From: Atriophallophorus winterbourni
Taxonomy: Eukaryota; Platyhelminthes; Trematoda; Plagiorchiida; Microphallidae
Reading direction: 5' to 3'
NCBI GenBank assembly: GCA_013407085.1
Contig: JACCGJ010003421.1
Coordinates: forward strand, 62,001 to 126,000
Length of the DNA: 64,000 nt
Position 1 is the first letter of the stretch; the number at the start of each line of letters is the position of its first letter. The position numbers were made by a program, and so were the translations under genes. Shown piece by piece: positions 9,685 through 22,500 of this stretch. The notes beneath the pieces were generated by a model, which was not told the DNA's origin, ran no database searches, and saw only the letters and a list, made by a program, of their open reading frames with translations.

Positions 9685-12600
9685 TTAACGTGGTTGTTGC
9701 GTTGGGGGACCTTGATTAGGACCTTGCGGCGTTTGTGGAGGGTACATGGGAACTTGTGGATAGAAACCATACATCGACATTGTACCGGGTGTGGGGTAAC
9801 CTTGTTACACAGGAAGGAAGACGATAAATGAAAACATGTAACTGATGCATACAAAATCTAATCGCTTTCAGAAATAGTAAAAAACAAACTTGCAATATTA
9901 CTTTGCTTAACAAGAATATAAAAAGGTCAATCAAACAGTGACGCTAAAAGCCACGGATCGATATATCTAATTCGCGCTTCATTCTAAAATCGGTACACCA
10001 TAAACGTGAAGCGGTGCATGGATGATTATACAGCCAGAGTGCTCAGCTCCAAATAAACGTAGCGTGAATGTCAGTTGCGAAATTTACGCGAAAAAAACAT
10101 GGGATTGAGTTATTATTGATGGTGGAAGCACGGAAATTTCTCTCTGTCACAGACTATTTTTCTGCATAATTTGAGCCTTATTATATTAAGGTACTCTGTT
10201 TTGGTCGTAAGTACTATTTTACGAATTCTCGCAAGCAATGTGAAGGCTTAAATGAGTCGCATCTTCAAGTAAACGACCAAGTTACATTCAATGTCTACTA
10301 ACTTTTACTTACTTTAAGCGGGTGGATCATCCTGTTTCACTGATGTCTCGAAAAATGCGAGACGAAGTTTCTTGAGAATATGATACAAGTGATGATCCTA
10401 GAACCAATTTGGCGCTTGTTCGAGCGCACCTCTCTAGCCGTCACAACCATTTAATACCTCATCATCATCATCATGAAGCACAAATCTGGAGCCAGACGAA
10501 GTGCCAAGCAATATGAAGTAGGAAAAGCAGATAAGCAAGCGCGTGAAAAAAGGGAAAGCAGGCAAGCGGATTATGCAAAAGCAAATGCGCAAAAAGCAGC
10601 TTGTTTTTTGTAGTTTCACTGCATACGATTTTTTGTTTTTTTATATATAAATATCGGATAAAAATTATGACACATAATAAAATACACTGGCGCCACTGAC
10701 ATCGGTTTGTAGCCATATCGCGGACTGGCCACCCGATCGTTTCTCCCAGCTTCTGCGAATCAGGCGCGGCACGGTAAACGGTGAGTATGCATTCTTAAAA
10801 CATGTCTCAACCATCACAAGCGAGCAAGCATCAGCATTTGCCTCAGTCCGTGGCCACCTGGTCCTAACACCCGCTTGCAGACATCTATTTTTGTAACACG
10901 ATGCTGCCACCGAATGCGAGCAATCCTACGCAGGCAACGGAACAGAAAGCCGACGGACATCTTCCGCTCGGATAGACCAGGTTTCGCAGCCATAAAGTAG
11001 TGTAGCATGCACCACTGCGTTGTACACTCGGCCTTTAGTATGGAGTGAAACATCGCGTCGACGCCACAGGTGGCGAAGGTTAGCAAACGCTGCACCCGCT
11101 TTGCGAACACGATGTGAGATCTCGTCCTCAACACAACCTCCAGCGGAGATACAACTGCCAAGGTAAACAAAGCTGTCGACCAATTCAAGATTGACATCGC
11201 ACACAGTTAGGTTTGGAAGAGAGCCGCTCCAATCCTGGGTAAGTGTTTTACACTTGTTAGGCGCAAAGCACATGCCATACCTTGAAGCTTCAAGTGCCAG
11301 GCGGTCCAGGGCTTGTTGCATTATATGAGGGTCATCTCCCAGAAGTGCGATGTCATCGGCATACTCTAGATCGGTCGCTCGCTCACCCGGCAGAAGTTCA
11401 ACACCTGTGCCCACCAGGCCAGCTAAAGCTTTTCTCAGGACATCGTCGATCGCGAAGTTAAAAAGGAACGGCGAGATAGGGCAGCCCTGCCGCACCCCGC
11501 TGGAGATATTGAACGAGGACGACAATTGTCCGTACGCTCGAACCCTGCCCGAAGTTTGGCAATATAATGCTTTCAAGATCCAAACATACTTCTCGGGCAC
11601 TCCATGTCTCAGTAGACAGTTCCAAAGACTTTCACGATCGATTGAATCGAATGCCGCTCGGATGTCAAGGAATACCACGATAGTTGGTTTACGAAAAGTG
11701 TGGCGTTGCTCCAGTAACTGACGGAGTGTGAAAATTTGATCTATGCACCCTCGGCCGGCACGAAACCCAGTTTGCTCCTCACGGATTTGCTCTTCCCGTT
11801 CGGTACTCAATCGGTGAAGCAGAATGGACGCCAGTATTTTAGGAGCTACTGAAATGCGAATGATACCCCGATGATTTTCACAGGAATCGCGCCTTCCCTT
11901 TTTGAAAATCGGAGCAATTACTGATTCTCTCCAAGGGATCGGAACGCGTTCCTCAGCCCATATGTTGGCGAACAGCGCTTGAAGTTCGCGAACTAAAGAG
12001 AAACAGCTATCTTTGAACAATGACGGAAGCAAAGCATCAGCACCTGATGCCCGATGGCGCTTAAGGCCCCGGAGTACACTGTAAATCTCTGATTGAGTTG
12101 GAGCCTCGAGAGAAATTGACCATGGGGTACAGTGTTCCGTATTCTCGAAACCAGTGGGTGCAGAAGGCCAGTTAAGTTGTGCTTCAAAATGTTCTGACCA
12201 TCGCTCCATGCGCCTGTTCATGTTAAAAACTGGTAAACCATCTGCTTCAAGTATCAGCTCACTGATGCCTGGTCCCCCGCTTCCAGAAGTTCTGATGAGT
12301 TGGAATAATTTTCTGAAATTGCCTACAGCTGCCGCAGATTCCGTAGCCTTAGAACTCCACCAACTTTCCCTGTCGGTTCTCAAGCTGGCAACCAGTTTAC
12401 GTTTAATAAGCCTTCATGACGCATCATGTATACCATCAGCAGAAAGCAACCGACGTAGGTCCATTAGTTAGAGTGGTGAGCTACACGGGAAGTCAGCCTA
12501 CAACTATCCAACGCGGCTGTTTCCAATTTTCCAATTTCACTCCATTGATCATCGATACTATTTTGGGGAACTGTAGAAAGATGCAAACTCAAATTGGCCT

Positions 12601-15600
12601 GAAACCCTCGGAGAACCGAGAGATCATTAAGCCTGGCAACATTCAACTGCCTTGCAACATTTCTACATCTCCAATCAAAACGCATCGAGAGCTTAGCACA
12701 GACTAACGCATGATCGGACTCTAGACAGGTGCCCCAGTAGGAAAGGCAATCTTGCATACTCCCTCGCCACGAGTAGCTGATAGCAACATGGTCAATTTGC
12801 GTGAACAAGGCCGCCGATGGAGATCTCCAGGTGGAGCATTGACGCTTCGAATGGCGGAAGTTAGTGCTGGTAAGGTAGAGTCTGTGCTCTGAGCACGAGC
12901 CAAGCAATCTTTCGCCGTTGTCATTACGATGACAATCGAGACCAAACCTTCCACCTACGAAATTCTCGTTTAAAGATAGACGGCCTACACATGCGTTCAT
13001 GTTTCCAGCTAAGACAACAATGTCACTCCTCGATGCAAGCCTAATGAGTTCTTGTAATCTTCCATAAAACTCATCCTTGTCAAGTTCAGAGCTACAATTA
13101 GTCGATGCATTGGCAGCAACCACAAATAGGTTGCGGGATTGATTGCGAAATCGGCCTTTATTGTAAGAACCCTGTAGTCTTACTGTGCAAAGAGGACTGT
13201 CGACGGGGATCCAGTCTAACAGTGCGACCTCAGCTCTCTCACTCAAGACGATTCCGACACCAGCTTGACCAGATACCATGGCATCGTCATCAGTGGACAA
13301 ACGTAGATAGTGTGACTTACGTAAGTTCGAAGGGTTAGACAATCGTGTAACTGAGCTAGAGTTATGCATGCGTGTTTCCGACAAACAGCACACATCGACG
13401 TCGAGGCTATCAAGCGTGCGAGCCAAGGCTGCCTGCTGTCCGATGATAGCTAAAGTCCGTACATTAAACGCAGCTAATTTGAATGGTACGCGTGGGCGGA
13501 AGAACGCTCTGGAGGCATTCGAAGCAGGCAAAATATTCGACGTAGCTGAATTTGGAAACCTCGATGAACAAGCTGCACTTCTGTCAGGGCTAACCAAAGA
13601 ACCACAAAACGGAAAACAGTTATTAAAAAAGTTTGCATGCAGTGTGAGATCATGTAAAGCATTTTGAGCAGAGAGCAAAGAGCTTGAGAGCAGAGAGCGT
13701 GAGAGCACGGGATCTGTCATTTTTACCTTTATTTTCATAATTGCTTGTGGGCGTGATACTACACGGTTGCCCAGGCCGAAGTAGGGGGTTAGCTTAGGGG
13801 GCCCCACCCAGAGCCTTTGGCTAAAAAGCCTGAACCACAAGGCAGTGGGTTGAGACTGAGTTTGTCTGACCTCTATCCATCGACCTTCCTGGTATGAGTA
13901 GCTCTGCTGGCACCAAAAGGCACCACCCAGTATAGCTCAATGGGTCATGAAGGTACACAAACCATCGCACCACGTTAAGGTCAAGTCTCAGCGCGACGGC
14001 ATTTAATACCTAGCTAGCATCAAGTTGATTTTCGCATGAAAAACTATCGCTTCAAGTGTTTTAATAAATTATACAGGAGTTACATTGAAATGAGCTTCAA
14101 CAAAATAAAGCTGTTTTCGTTGCTGGTGATAAGTCAATAAACTGAATACGATCATCTGCATGTGAAAATTAAGAAACGAAAACAAGAACAATGGCACGTC
14201 TAACAGGTAAGCGAAACAAATAAACGAAAGTGCATGCAACGTTGAACGAATCAGGCGTGCGTGCGTGCGTGCATGCAGATGGAAGCAAAGCGGTAATTTT
14301 GCAAAGCAAGCGCTCATGTAAAGAAAAACACCGAACACAAAATGATGCACGGGAGCATAGCCTTACCGTAAGTTGGATATGGCAGTGGCATGGAATCTGA
14401 TCAGATTGGATACAGTAATGAAACACGTATGAAATCATCTACCACAACTACCACACAATCATGAAAAAATAAAATTCTAAAAGAAGTGCAAGGGCAAGAC
14501 TTAAGCAGTTACGGAAGAGTAAGCACAAACAAACTTGGATGAGGTGCCTACACCTCCAATGGAACAGACATTCAATTAAATCTCGTGGCAAATCAATATA
14601 GCACAGTGCTAGCTGTGTAGTACTGAAGTGCTGCGCGATTACACATCCGTGGGTAGGAAAGTCATTTATCGAAACACTGCGATAAGTTGAACACAACCTC
14701 GCAGTCACAATGGCTTAGTGAACATTGTCAATGTTGGCGAGTTTTTGCGAATCTAAAAGAATACGTCGCAAGCAATATGGGAGTCACCAGCCTCTCACAA
14801 AAACCAAGTGAACATGTTTGGAATTAGTCCATTGCGAATAGGTTTAAATGTGAGCACGATGGTGCAACGAGTTCTCAGTTATTCGTTTATTAACGACCGC
14901 GATCGATGTGGGGACAAAAGTGTTGCTTTACAAAACCCTAGTTAAATGATGAACCACGTACAGTGACGAATCCACGCAGATCGGCTAAGGTTGACCAGAC
15001 CTTGCCATGCACATTGAGATAAGAAAACGTCATCATCATCATCATCAAAGACAGCATTACACCGGTAGCATGTACCGAATGCTTAACTGCCATACAACCA
15101 TGAAAAAGTAAAATCCTAAAAGATGGGGAAGGGTGGGACTTAAATTGCTACGGCTTCTATAGAAGAGTAAGCACAAACAAACTGGGAAGAGGTGCCTACA
15201 CCTCGAATGGAACATACATTCAAACGAGTTTCGTGAACGAGTAGAGCGACATCAGCAAGGCAGCTTCCTTGCGGCTTTCACTGTCATGCATTATAATAAG
15301 CTTTTGATATAAAAAAGCGTGAAACAAGGTGACATCAAATGTACTACCGATCTCGAGTGGAGTGTATGATGTATATGTGAAATCATAAGCGTGGAGCCAA
15401 GCACAGTAATTGTGTTCTAACCGTACGACCAGGCCTAAACAGACACAGGAAAGTGGCTGTGAGACTGCAGCGTGATCTCGCACGCAGGTCTCTGCCGTTG
15501 GCAAACCACTCACTTGCGCAGCAAATTAGTAACGTACTATTTCACATCAGTGTTTTCGAAGTTCGTCTGGTTTAGCACCACCGATTAAACATTAAACATG

Positions 15601-18600
15601 TTAACGACTAATTTCTGTCCAGACACAAAGTACTTGAAAGGGCGATAACAAATTTACTGAAAAATCAATTTTTGACGCTGAGGAATAAATACAACTGTGC
15701 TTTACAGTTGTGATATCAGGGGTAATACACAAATTTCTCCGCCATTTGCACAGAGGTCACGTGATCGAACATGCTGTGTGTTGTCCGGTGATATCGCTGT
15801 ATGCGACAAGATCGCGTGGCCGTGATAGACTCGGGAAAATATCCGCAAGCATCAGCCCCCATTATTCCAAAACACAAGCTTGAGTTGAATGAACGCAGTC
15901 AACTTCGTCGATAAAAGTTTAGACAATAGACGTAGTTTGGCCGTGTATGTATGAAAGCACAAGCCTGATCCAGGCAAAGTGCCGTACAGTCAGAGTATCA
16001 CTATAAGCGACCTCAAGCGAAGAACTTCCCTAGGCGAAATCAAGCGAATATTCGTTAAAATAAAATGTTTACAGTTAGCAGTCTTGATTTGAGATATATA
16101 AAAGTTGAGGAAGGAATTCAAAAAATATTGCAAGACATACAAGGGGTATTCGACTGCCAACCGATTCCAGGAGGCATGAAGCCTGGGAACGGAGCGCCAG
16201 GAGGTAGCATCTGCGGGGGAACTTGGGGGTTGTAGCAAGCAGGCGGCGGTACCGCTACACTCGGCGGAAAGGGTGCGCTTGATTCCTGGTTAGCACGGCT
16301 CGCATAACTAGGCGGTGGTCTTGGTGGTGCTGAAAAAGAAACGTTTGCGTTTCAGTCTCTAGGTTAGAGTGTGTGTGAACTGACAGATATTTAAGTATCG
16401 TAAATTAACAAACAGGCACAGCAATACTCTGTCGTAAATTGAGAAAATGTCCCTCCACATTTCTTTCGCTGCGCACGCAAAAATTTTTTCGCCAACGTCG
16501 GATATTGAAAATAACTACGTATAAACCTCAGGATCGATACATGATATGCCTGGTATCAAAATTGTAGCATCAGCATCCTCAAAAACAACGTCACATCGAT
16601 ATTATACATCAAAGCTTTCCTTCCAAAAAATAAGAGGAAAACAGATCTACAATAACAGGGATGGCGGGACAAAAATGTTCATTTGCATGCATTTCCATCA
16701 CATCGTACCATCAGGAGCCGCGTGCATTGAAACAGCGGAGGAATGGCGAACAAAAGTTGAACATGTATGCGACTGTTTGATAAGGTTGGCTGTTCAAACA
16801 CATGTTCCCACATGCAGATGAGTTGAACCTACGGACTTGAAAAAAGATCCTTATTTGCATGCATTTCCCAAGATGAAGGGTATGGTATGAAAGCACAAGC
16901 CTGATCCAGGCAAAGTGCCGCACAGTCAGAGACTGCACGTGGGCTAAGATACTGTCAGGTTGCCCAGGCCTAGACAGATATGAGGGGGGGGAATTGAAAT
17001 AGAAATGGTAGTGAGACTCCAGCGTGTACTCGCATGCAGCTCACTACCGTTGGCCAATTAATTTAGCACGATGTTAGCCGCACAGCACAGAAATGCTGCA
17101 CGATTGCACATCCGTGCCAAGATGAAGGGACTTGACAACCAACATGCATCTACAAGGATAAAGAGCATGTGCACAAAATCACAAACCTGGTAAATTTCTG
17201 CACAGTCAAAGACGGGATGTGGGTTGAGATACTGCCAGGTTGCCCCGGCTTAGACAGATCTAAGAGAATGAGGCTCCAGGTCAGTACTGGTGGCAAATTT
17301 AGCACAGCATCAGCTGCGTGATAAGTCACCGGTACCTCAGAAGCGCACGCAGGCATCAAGTATGGTGAACGAGTGTAGCGACACAGGCAAGACAATTTAA
17401 GTGCGGTATGCACGAGTATGTGCAACCAACGACTAACCCGCGGATGAAGTTGTGGTGGTGGATGGTGCTGTTTCATTCAGATTGGCACGACTCAAACTCG
17501 CAGTTAAATCAGCCAAATGTTCCGTCTTCTCCGTGTTCCGAGCCACGCAAAAATCGTCAATCTGGAAGGAAAAACGAGCCCACTGGAATCTTGTTTGATA
17601 AATAACAGCTGATCGTATATAGCTGAATTAACGGAGTGGCAATCACCGGGGCGAAGTTCTGAGAACGACATCGTGTGATATAGCTGAAGATTTATTCGAC
17701 CTAATCTTAAAAACTGAATTTATCAAAATAAAGCTGGTCTACTGTGAATTAGGGTGATTCTGTGCTTTTGAATTCACTAATTGTATTTGCAAAACAGTGC
17801 ACAGTCCCGAGAAATCGGTGGCACGGCTGATAAGCTAAACAAGAAAGTTACTTACCCAGGAAACAGAATTCGAAAAACCGAAATCTGATTCACGGCAATG
17901 GCATGATTATTTGGTCTAACTACCGCTCGATATCGAATAGCATTTAAGTTGAAACATCATCATTGTAAAAATAAGCTAGGGGAAGAAAAATCGCACCTTA
18001 TCTTGAACCTTGAGACATCTAGCGGTCATTTCAGCATAAAATTGTGTGCCCTCGTCCACATCGTTCAACAATTTTTGGAATTCATCCACGGCAACCACGA
18101 GATTGGTATGAAGACTGGTGGTGTTGGCGCTGGAATTGGCACGACCAAAGCAAACCTGGTACTTGGTTTGAAGTTCCGAAAGCAATTCTTCTTGTTTTTG
18201 CTCACTTGCACGCACACATGCTCGAGGCCCTTCAAGTTCCCGATTCAACATATCAGAGATTTCTTGATCGGACACTTTTTTCTTGGATCCATGTAGCTTC
18301 AACAATTCTTCAACTGGGATTGAATCAAGGAAAAACGGCGCAGGTCAAACATTGCATCGTATAATGGATTACGTGTTTAGGTCCGAGTGATTTAGGGAAT
18401 TAAAACTGAGCGAATCATCCCGGAGAAAAAGTTGAACACGAGAGGGCGAGACAGCTGGGCATACACATTGTTATTCGTTCTCACAGACTATGATACGCTA
18501 TTAATTGCGAACGCTAATGAGTTGCGGCTGAGAAATCGATTGGTCGTCGTGTGCATTCGCACGAGCAGCCTCGTAATAGTTTTTGAGATGCAATTCGAGA

Positions 18601-19451
18601 ATACGCAATTCACCGAGAACCAACCACATCAAATGATGTTTAGCAGTTGTAATATTCACGTTTACTTGAAACATGAACAAAGCAAAACACAACTGATTCC
18701 CGCCTAATGGTTTTTCACACTTCGCGTTGGAGTAGCAATACTCACTGGTGACCAGCAATTTAAGAACCAAGCAATGTACCGATAAACAATGGAACAAACA
18801 CAATCAATGGAAAAACGAAAGCCGTATACAGGTTGTCATAGCCGGGAGTGACAGTGGGGATAAGCTCTCACTGTTTATCAAATGCTCCCATATGGCCCGC
18901 GTCTCAAATAGCCTCTAACAACCAAGTCCAGCTTCTGGCCTGCACGAGTTGTGCCGAGCCCGGCGGAACTGCTTCTACCAACAGGAGAAGGGGCGAGGGC
19001 GAGTGACTGGCGCCTGAAAACCAGTTTGCTTTGGGCAGATGTAGCTCGTTAGCTTGGGAGGGCATTTCATCTAAGGGAAGGAAACCCCTGCTTTTAAACC
19101 TCCGCTGTCTTTTGGGATACCCGATTGCGGGAAAGGCTTCGGGAGAAAAAACCTGAGGAAAACCTGGAACAGAGTCTGGTAGACGATTAGTTAGTGCACA
19201 CCACCTCTTTCTGGCAACTCCCTGCTGCCTTGCAGGTCGCACTTGGTTGTGCAAAGGCTAGAGAAGCTGACTCGAACAAACGCCGAGTAGTGCTGGGGAC
19301 GCCGCTTTGTACCCAAATTCCCAAGAATCTTCATTGAAGCCGACTCATCCTCCAGAAGGAGATGGTCGCACACAAGTACAAGTATACAGGCACATGAATC
19401 ACGCTCGAGTCACTTCGAACGACTTTAAGCTGATAATGGCCGCGTGGATTG

Positions 19452-19512
<61 letters not shown>

Positions 19513-22500
19513 CACATCGTCAATAAAAATGCTAATCTTATCTCACTTTAGTAGCTATTCGAACATCCGTGACACACTCTCAATGAGAAAGGAACAGGGT
19601 AACTGGTATGTATGAACGCACAAGGCTAATCTAGGCAAAGTGCAGGACAGTCAGAGACTGTACGTGGGCCAAGAAATATAAGAAATAGAATAGAAATGGA
19701 AGTGAGATTTCAGCGTGTTTCAGCACTACCGGTGGCCAATCAGTTTAGCACGGTGTTAGCCGCTGAGCACAGAAGTACTGCACGATTGCACACCCTTGCA
19801 GGGTAAGTGGTACCCTAAAATAAGTATGTATGAAAGCACAAGCCTGATCCAGCCAAGATACTGTCAGGTTGACATATGACAAAAGAAATAGAAAGAAAAC
19901 AGAAATGGTAGTGAGACTCCAAATAAAATAAAATAAATAAAATAAGACCCTGTAAGGTAGCTGACACTCGAAACTCGTGGAATGTTGTCACTCACTGTAC
20001 AGACTGTGATTAAGAAAGGCCGAGAATAAAACTTATCTATAAGTGTGGTGTGTAAGTTCGGGGGGTGTAAGCAAAACATTACATTGGCGTATAAAAGATC
20101 CAGACTCAGTGATGTTCTGTGATATTGTTCATATATTGTGATGGTTATCATACGTAGTATAACTTAGCGAAAGTGACAATAGAATGTAAGCCTTAGGACT
20201 TAAAGCAAAATTGGTCATCATTATAGTGGCATTACAGTGCAAAACCACTAGGGATGTTGTGTAACCAAGGATAGATTCAAATCCCATTAAGGCAGACAGG
20301 AAAGAGAACCAAGCCAAAAGAATTAAAACGCAGCATAAATCTGGGTGCAAATATTAAGTGATTCATTTGCTTGGGTAGACGATGAAGGAAAAATTCGTTA
20401 CAAAATACATACCAACATCGTCAGGTAGCTTCATCCCATTCAGCTGATCCGTCAGGCTCTCACGATCCGCTTTCAATGTTTCGATTTGGCTGCACACTTG
20501 AGCTAAAGCTTGTTTCGCATTCTCGGATCCGGTTGGAGAAGCGCACTCGTGATTTCCGTCAGACTTGATGGCGGCTAAAATTTCCATATTCGGTTTGCTG
20601 AGAATATCGAACATGGCACGATGTTGTTCGAAACGCTGAGCAAGTAGTTGATCCGTCTTCTCGGTCTAAAAGGTGTCGTTGATAATACAGCTAAGAAAGA
20701 CGAAGATCTCAATGGGAACATGTGAAAACTCAAACACGAAAAGCAAAGAGGAGGGGAATCCTAAGCGCTAAGCAGAAATGCTATGAAAAATCGATTGCAA
20801 TATGTTTGGGGCCGATCCTGTATTCATAATGCAAAGAAATTTGTGTGCAATCGGTTAGAGCCATTTTTGGTCACGTTTTACTTCTGACACATAAACTTCG
20901 TCGAAACCAGGGTGATAGTCAGGACAGGGAACATGATTAAGTAGTAGTCAACCCCCCACCACCGATTTGACTTTATCACTAAACAGCCTATAGTACGCGT
21001 ACACTGTCACGTCTCGTGGAAATGACCAGGATCAGTAGTCGCAGCAGCAAGGGAACATGACTAAGTAGCTGTCAAGCCACCACTTCTGCTTCTACCTCAC
21101 CGCAAAACAGCCCATAACAAGCCTAGGGGGGTATCACGTCAAGTAGGCATGACCAGCATGAGTGGTCGATTTGCCTACTACGGTGTGCATGCACATCAAT
21201 CTAATACAAGTGAACACGGTCAAGGTCGGTTCACACTGTGACCCACATGAGTAAAAGTACACAACTAATGCGGTTACGGTGCAACAATTGTAGAAGGTAA
21301 GAAAAATCTAACAAACTATGAGGCATAATACGAATATGAACTATTTAGGTTCGCATCAGTAATGAGCGCCAGAATGGAGATTGCTGTCCATCCACGTTAT
21401 TCACTGCCAGCTGCTTCCGCATGTAGGCGCTCCCCATACGGTTTAATTCGGTATTAGCACTTCCAAGTTGTCTAGATCGACGCTTTGGACACGTTTTAGA
21501 TACACGCTACAGCGTTTATCTGGACAATGTGGAAGTGTTAATACGCAGTATTAAACGCGAACGTCTACATGCGGAGGCGGTCCAATAGCTGGCAGTGAAT
21601 AAGGTGGATGTCCAGAAATCTCCAGTCTGCTGATGTGAACCTAAATAGTTCATATTCGTATTATGCTTCATAGTTTGTTAGATTTTTCTTTCCCTTCTAA
21701 AATTGTTGGACTCTAACCGCATTAGTTGTGTACTTTTACTCATGTGAACCGACCTTGACCGTGTTCACTTGTATTAGATTGATGTGCATGCACACCGTAG
21801 TAGGCAAATCGACCACTCATGCTGGTCATGCCTACTTGACGTGATACCCCCCTAGGCTGTTTTGCGGTGAGGTAGAAGCAGAAGTGGTGGCTTGACAGCT
21901 ACTTAGTCATATTCCCTTGCGCTGTCTATCAACCTTGTTCTGATGAAGTTTCTGTGTCAGAAGTAAAACGTTACCCAAAACTGTTCTAACCGATTGCACT
22001 CAAATTCCTTTGCGTCATAAATATCCCATTTTTAATAGTCAAGAAAAGCATGTTGCCCACCGGTTTTATGCATGAGTTCATATTATGGAGGTGCGAAGTG
22101 CATTACTGATGATGGCTAATCACGAGCTTTGGGACCATACGCGAAACATCACTCTCCGACAAAACACAAGAGCAACAAGCGCGGAAACGACCGAGGATGA
22201 CAATCCGGTATCGGTAATAAGTTGGGTTTCGGAAGGATTGCATAAAATCGATTCGACCAATAACACGCTCGGAAGCCCGAGGAGATGGACAACGTCAGCC
22301 GCTATCGAAAGATATACAATTCCTCACGGTCGGCCAAGCAATCCTTGCGTGGGCGAGGACTTGAAGTGTGGTGCCGGATGGTGATGTTTTGCATATCATC
22401 CGAAAACACGTGATTAGCTTTCATCGCCAATGCATTTCGCACCTCCACAATATAGTTACATGAAACTCAACTCATGTTAATTTTGTTCAATCATCATGCG

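Larger units (their letters stand above)
10455..13990 (-). mobile_element. RTE-clade LINE, near full length, in the last ALIX intron (RTE-1)
   Basis: On the minus strand the element runs from a 5' leader (~13990-13840), through endonuclease and reverse transcriptase frames, to a 3' UTR ending in a short (ATG)n tail at about 10458-10473. That tail type is usual for RTE elements. A degraded copy of the same 3' UTR lies at 61860-62210 and a C-terminal fragment at 62720-63360. Frame breaks near 12400-12460 and 10945, plus an altered endonuclease residue, make this copy non-functional. Confidence 0.85.

Noticed and set aside
19307..19615. Open frame with a long isoleucine run
   Set aside because: It is the translation of the (AAT)n microsatellite.
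20821..22025. Hammerhead ribozyme, suggested by CTGATGA near 21943 and GTCGAAAC near 20902
   Set aside because: The two core pieces are in different arms and strands and lack the required stems and spacing.
22085..22384. 99-codon plus-strand frame
   Set aside because: No domain or repeat match, no splice context; probably chance.
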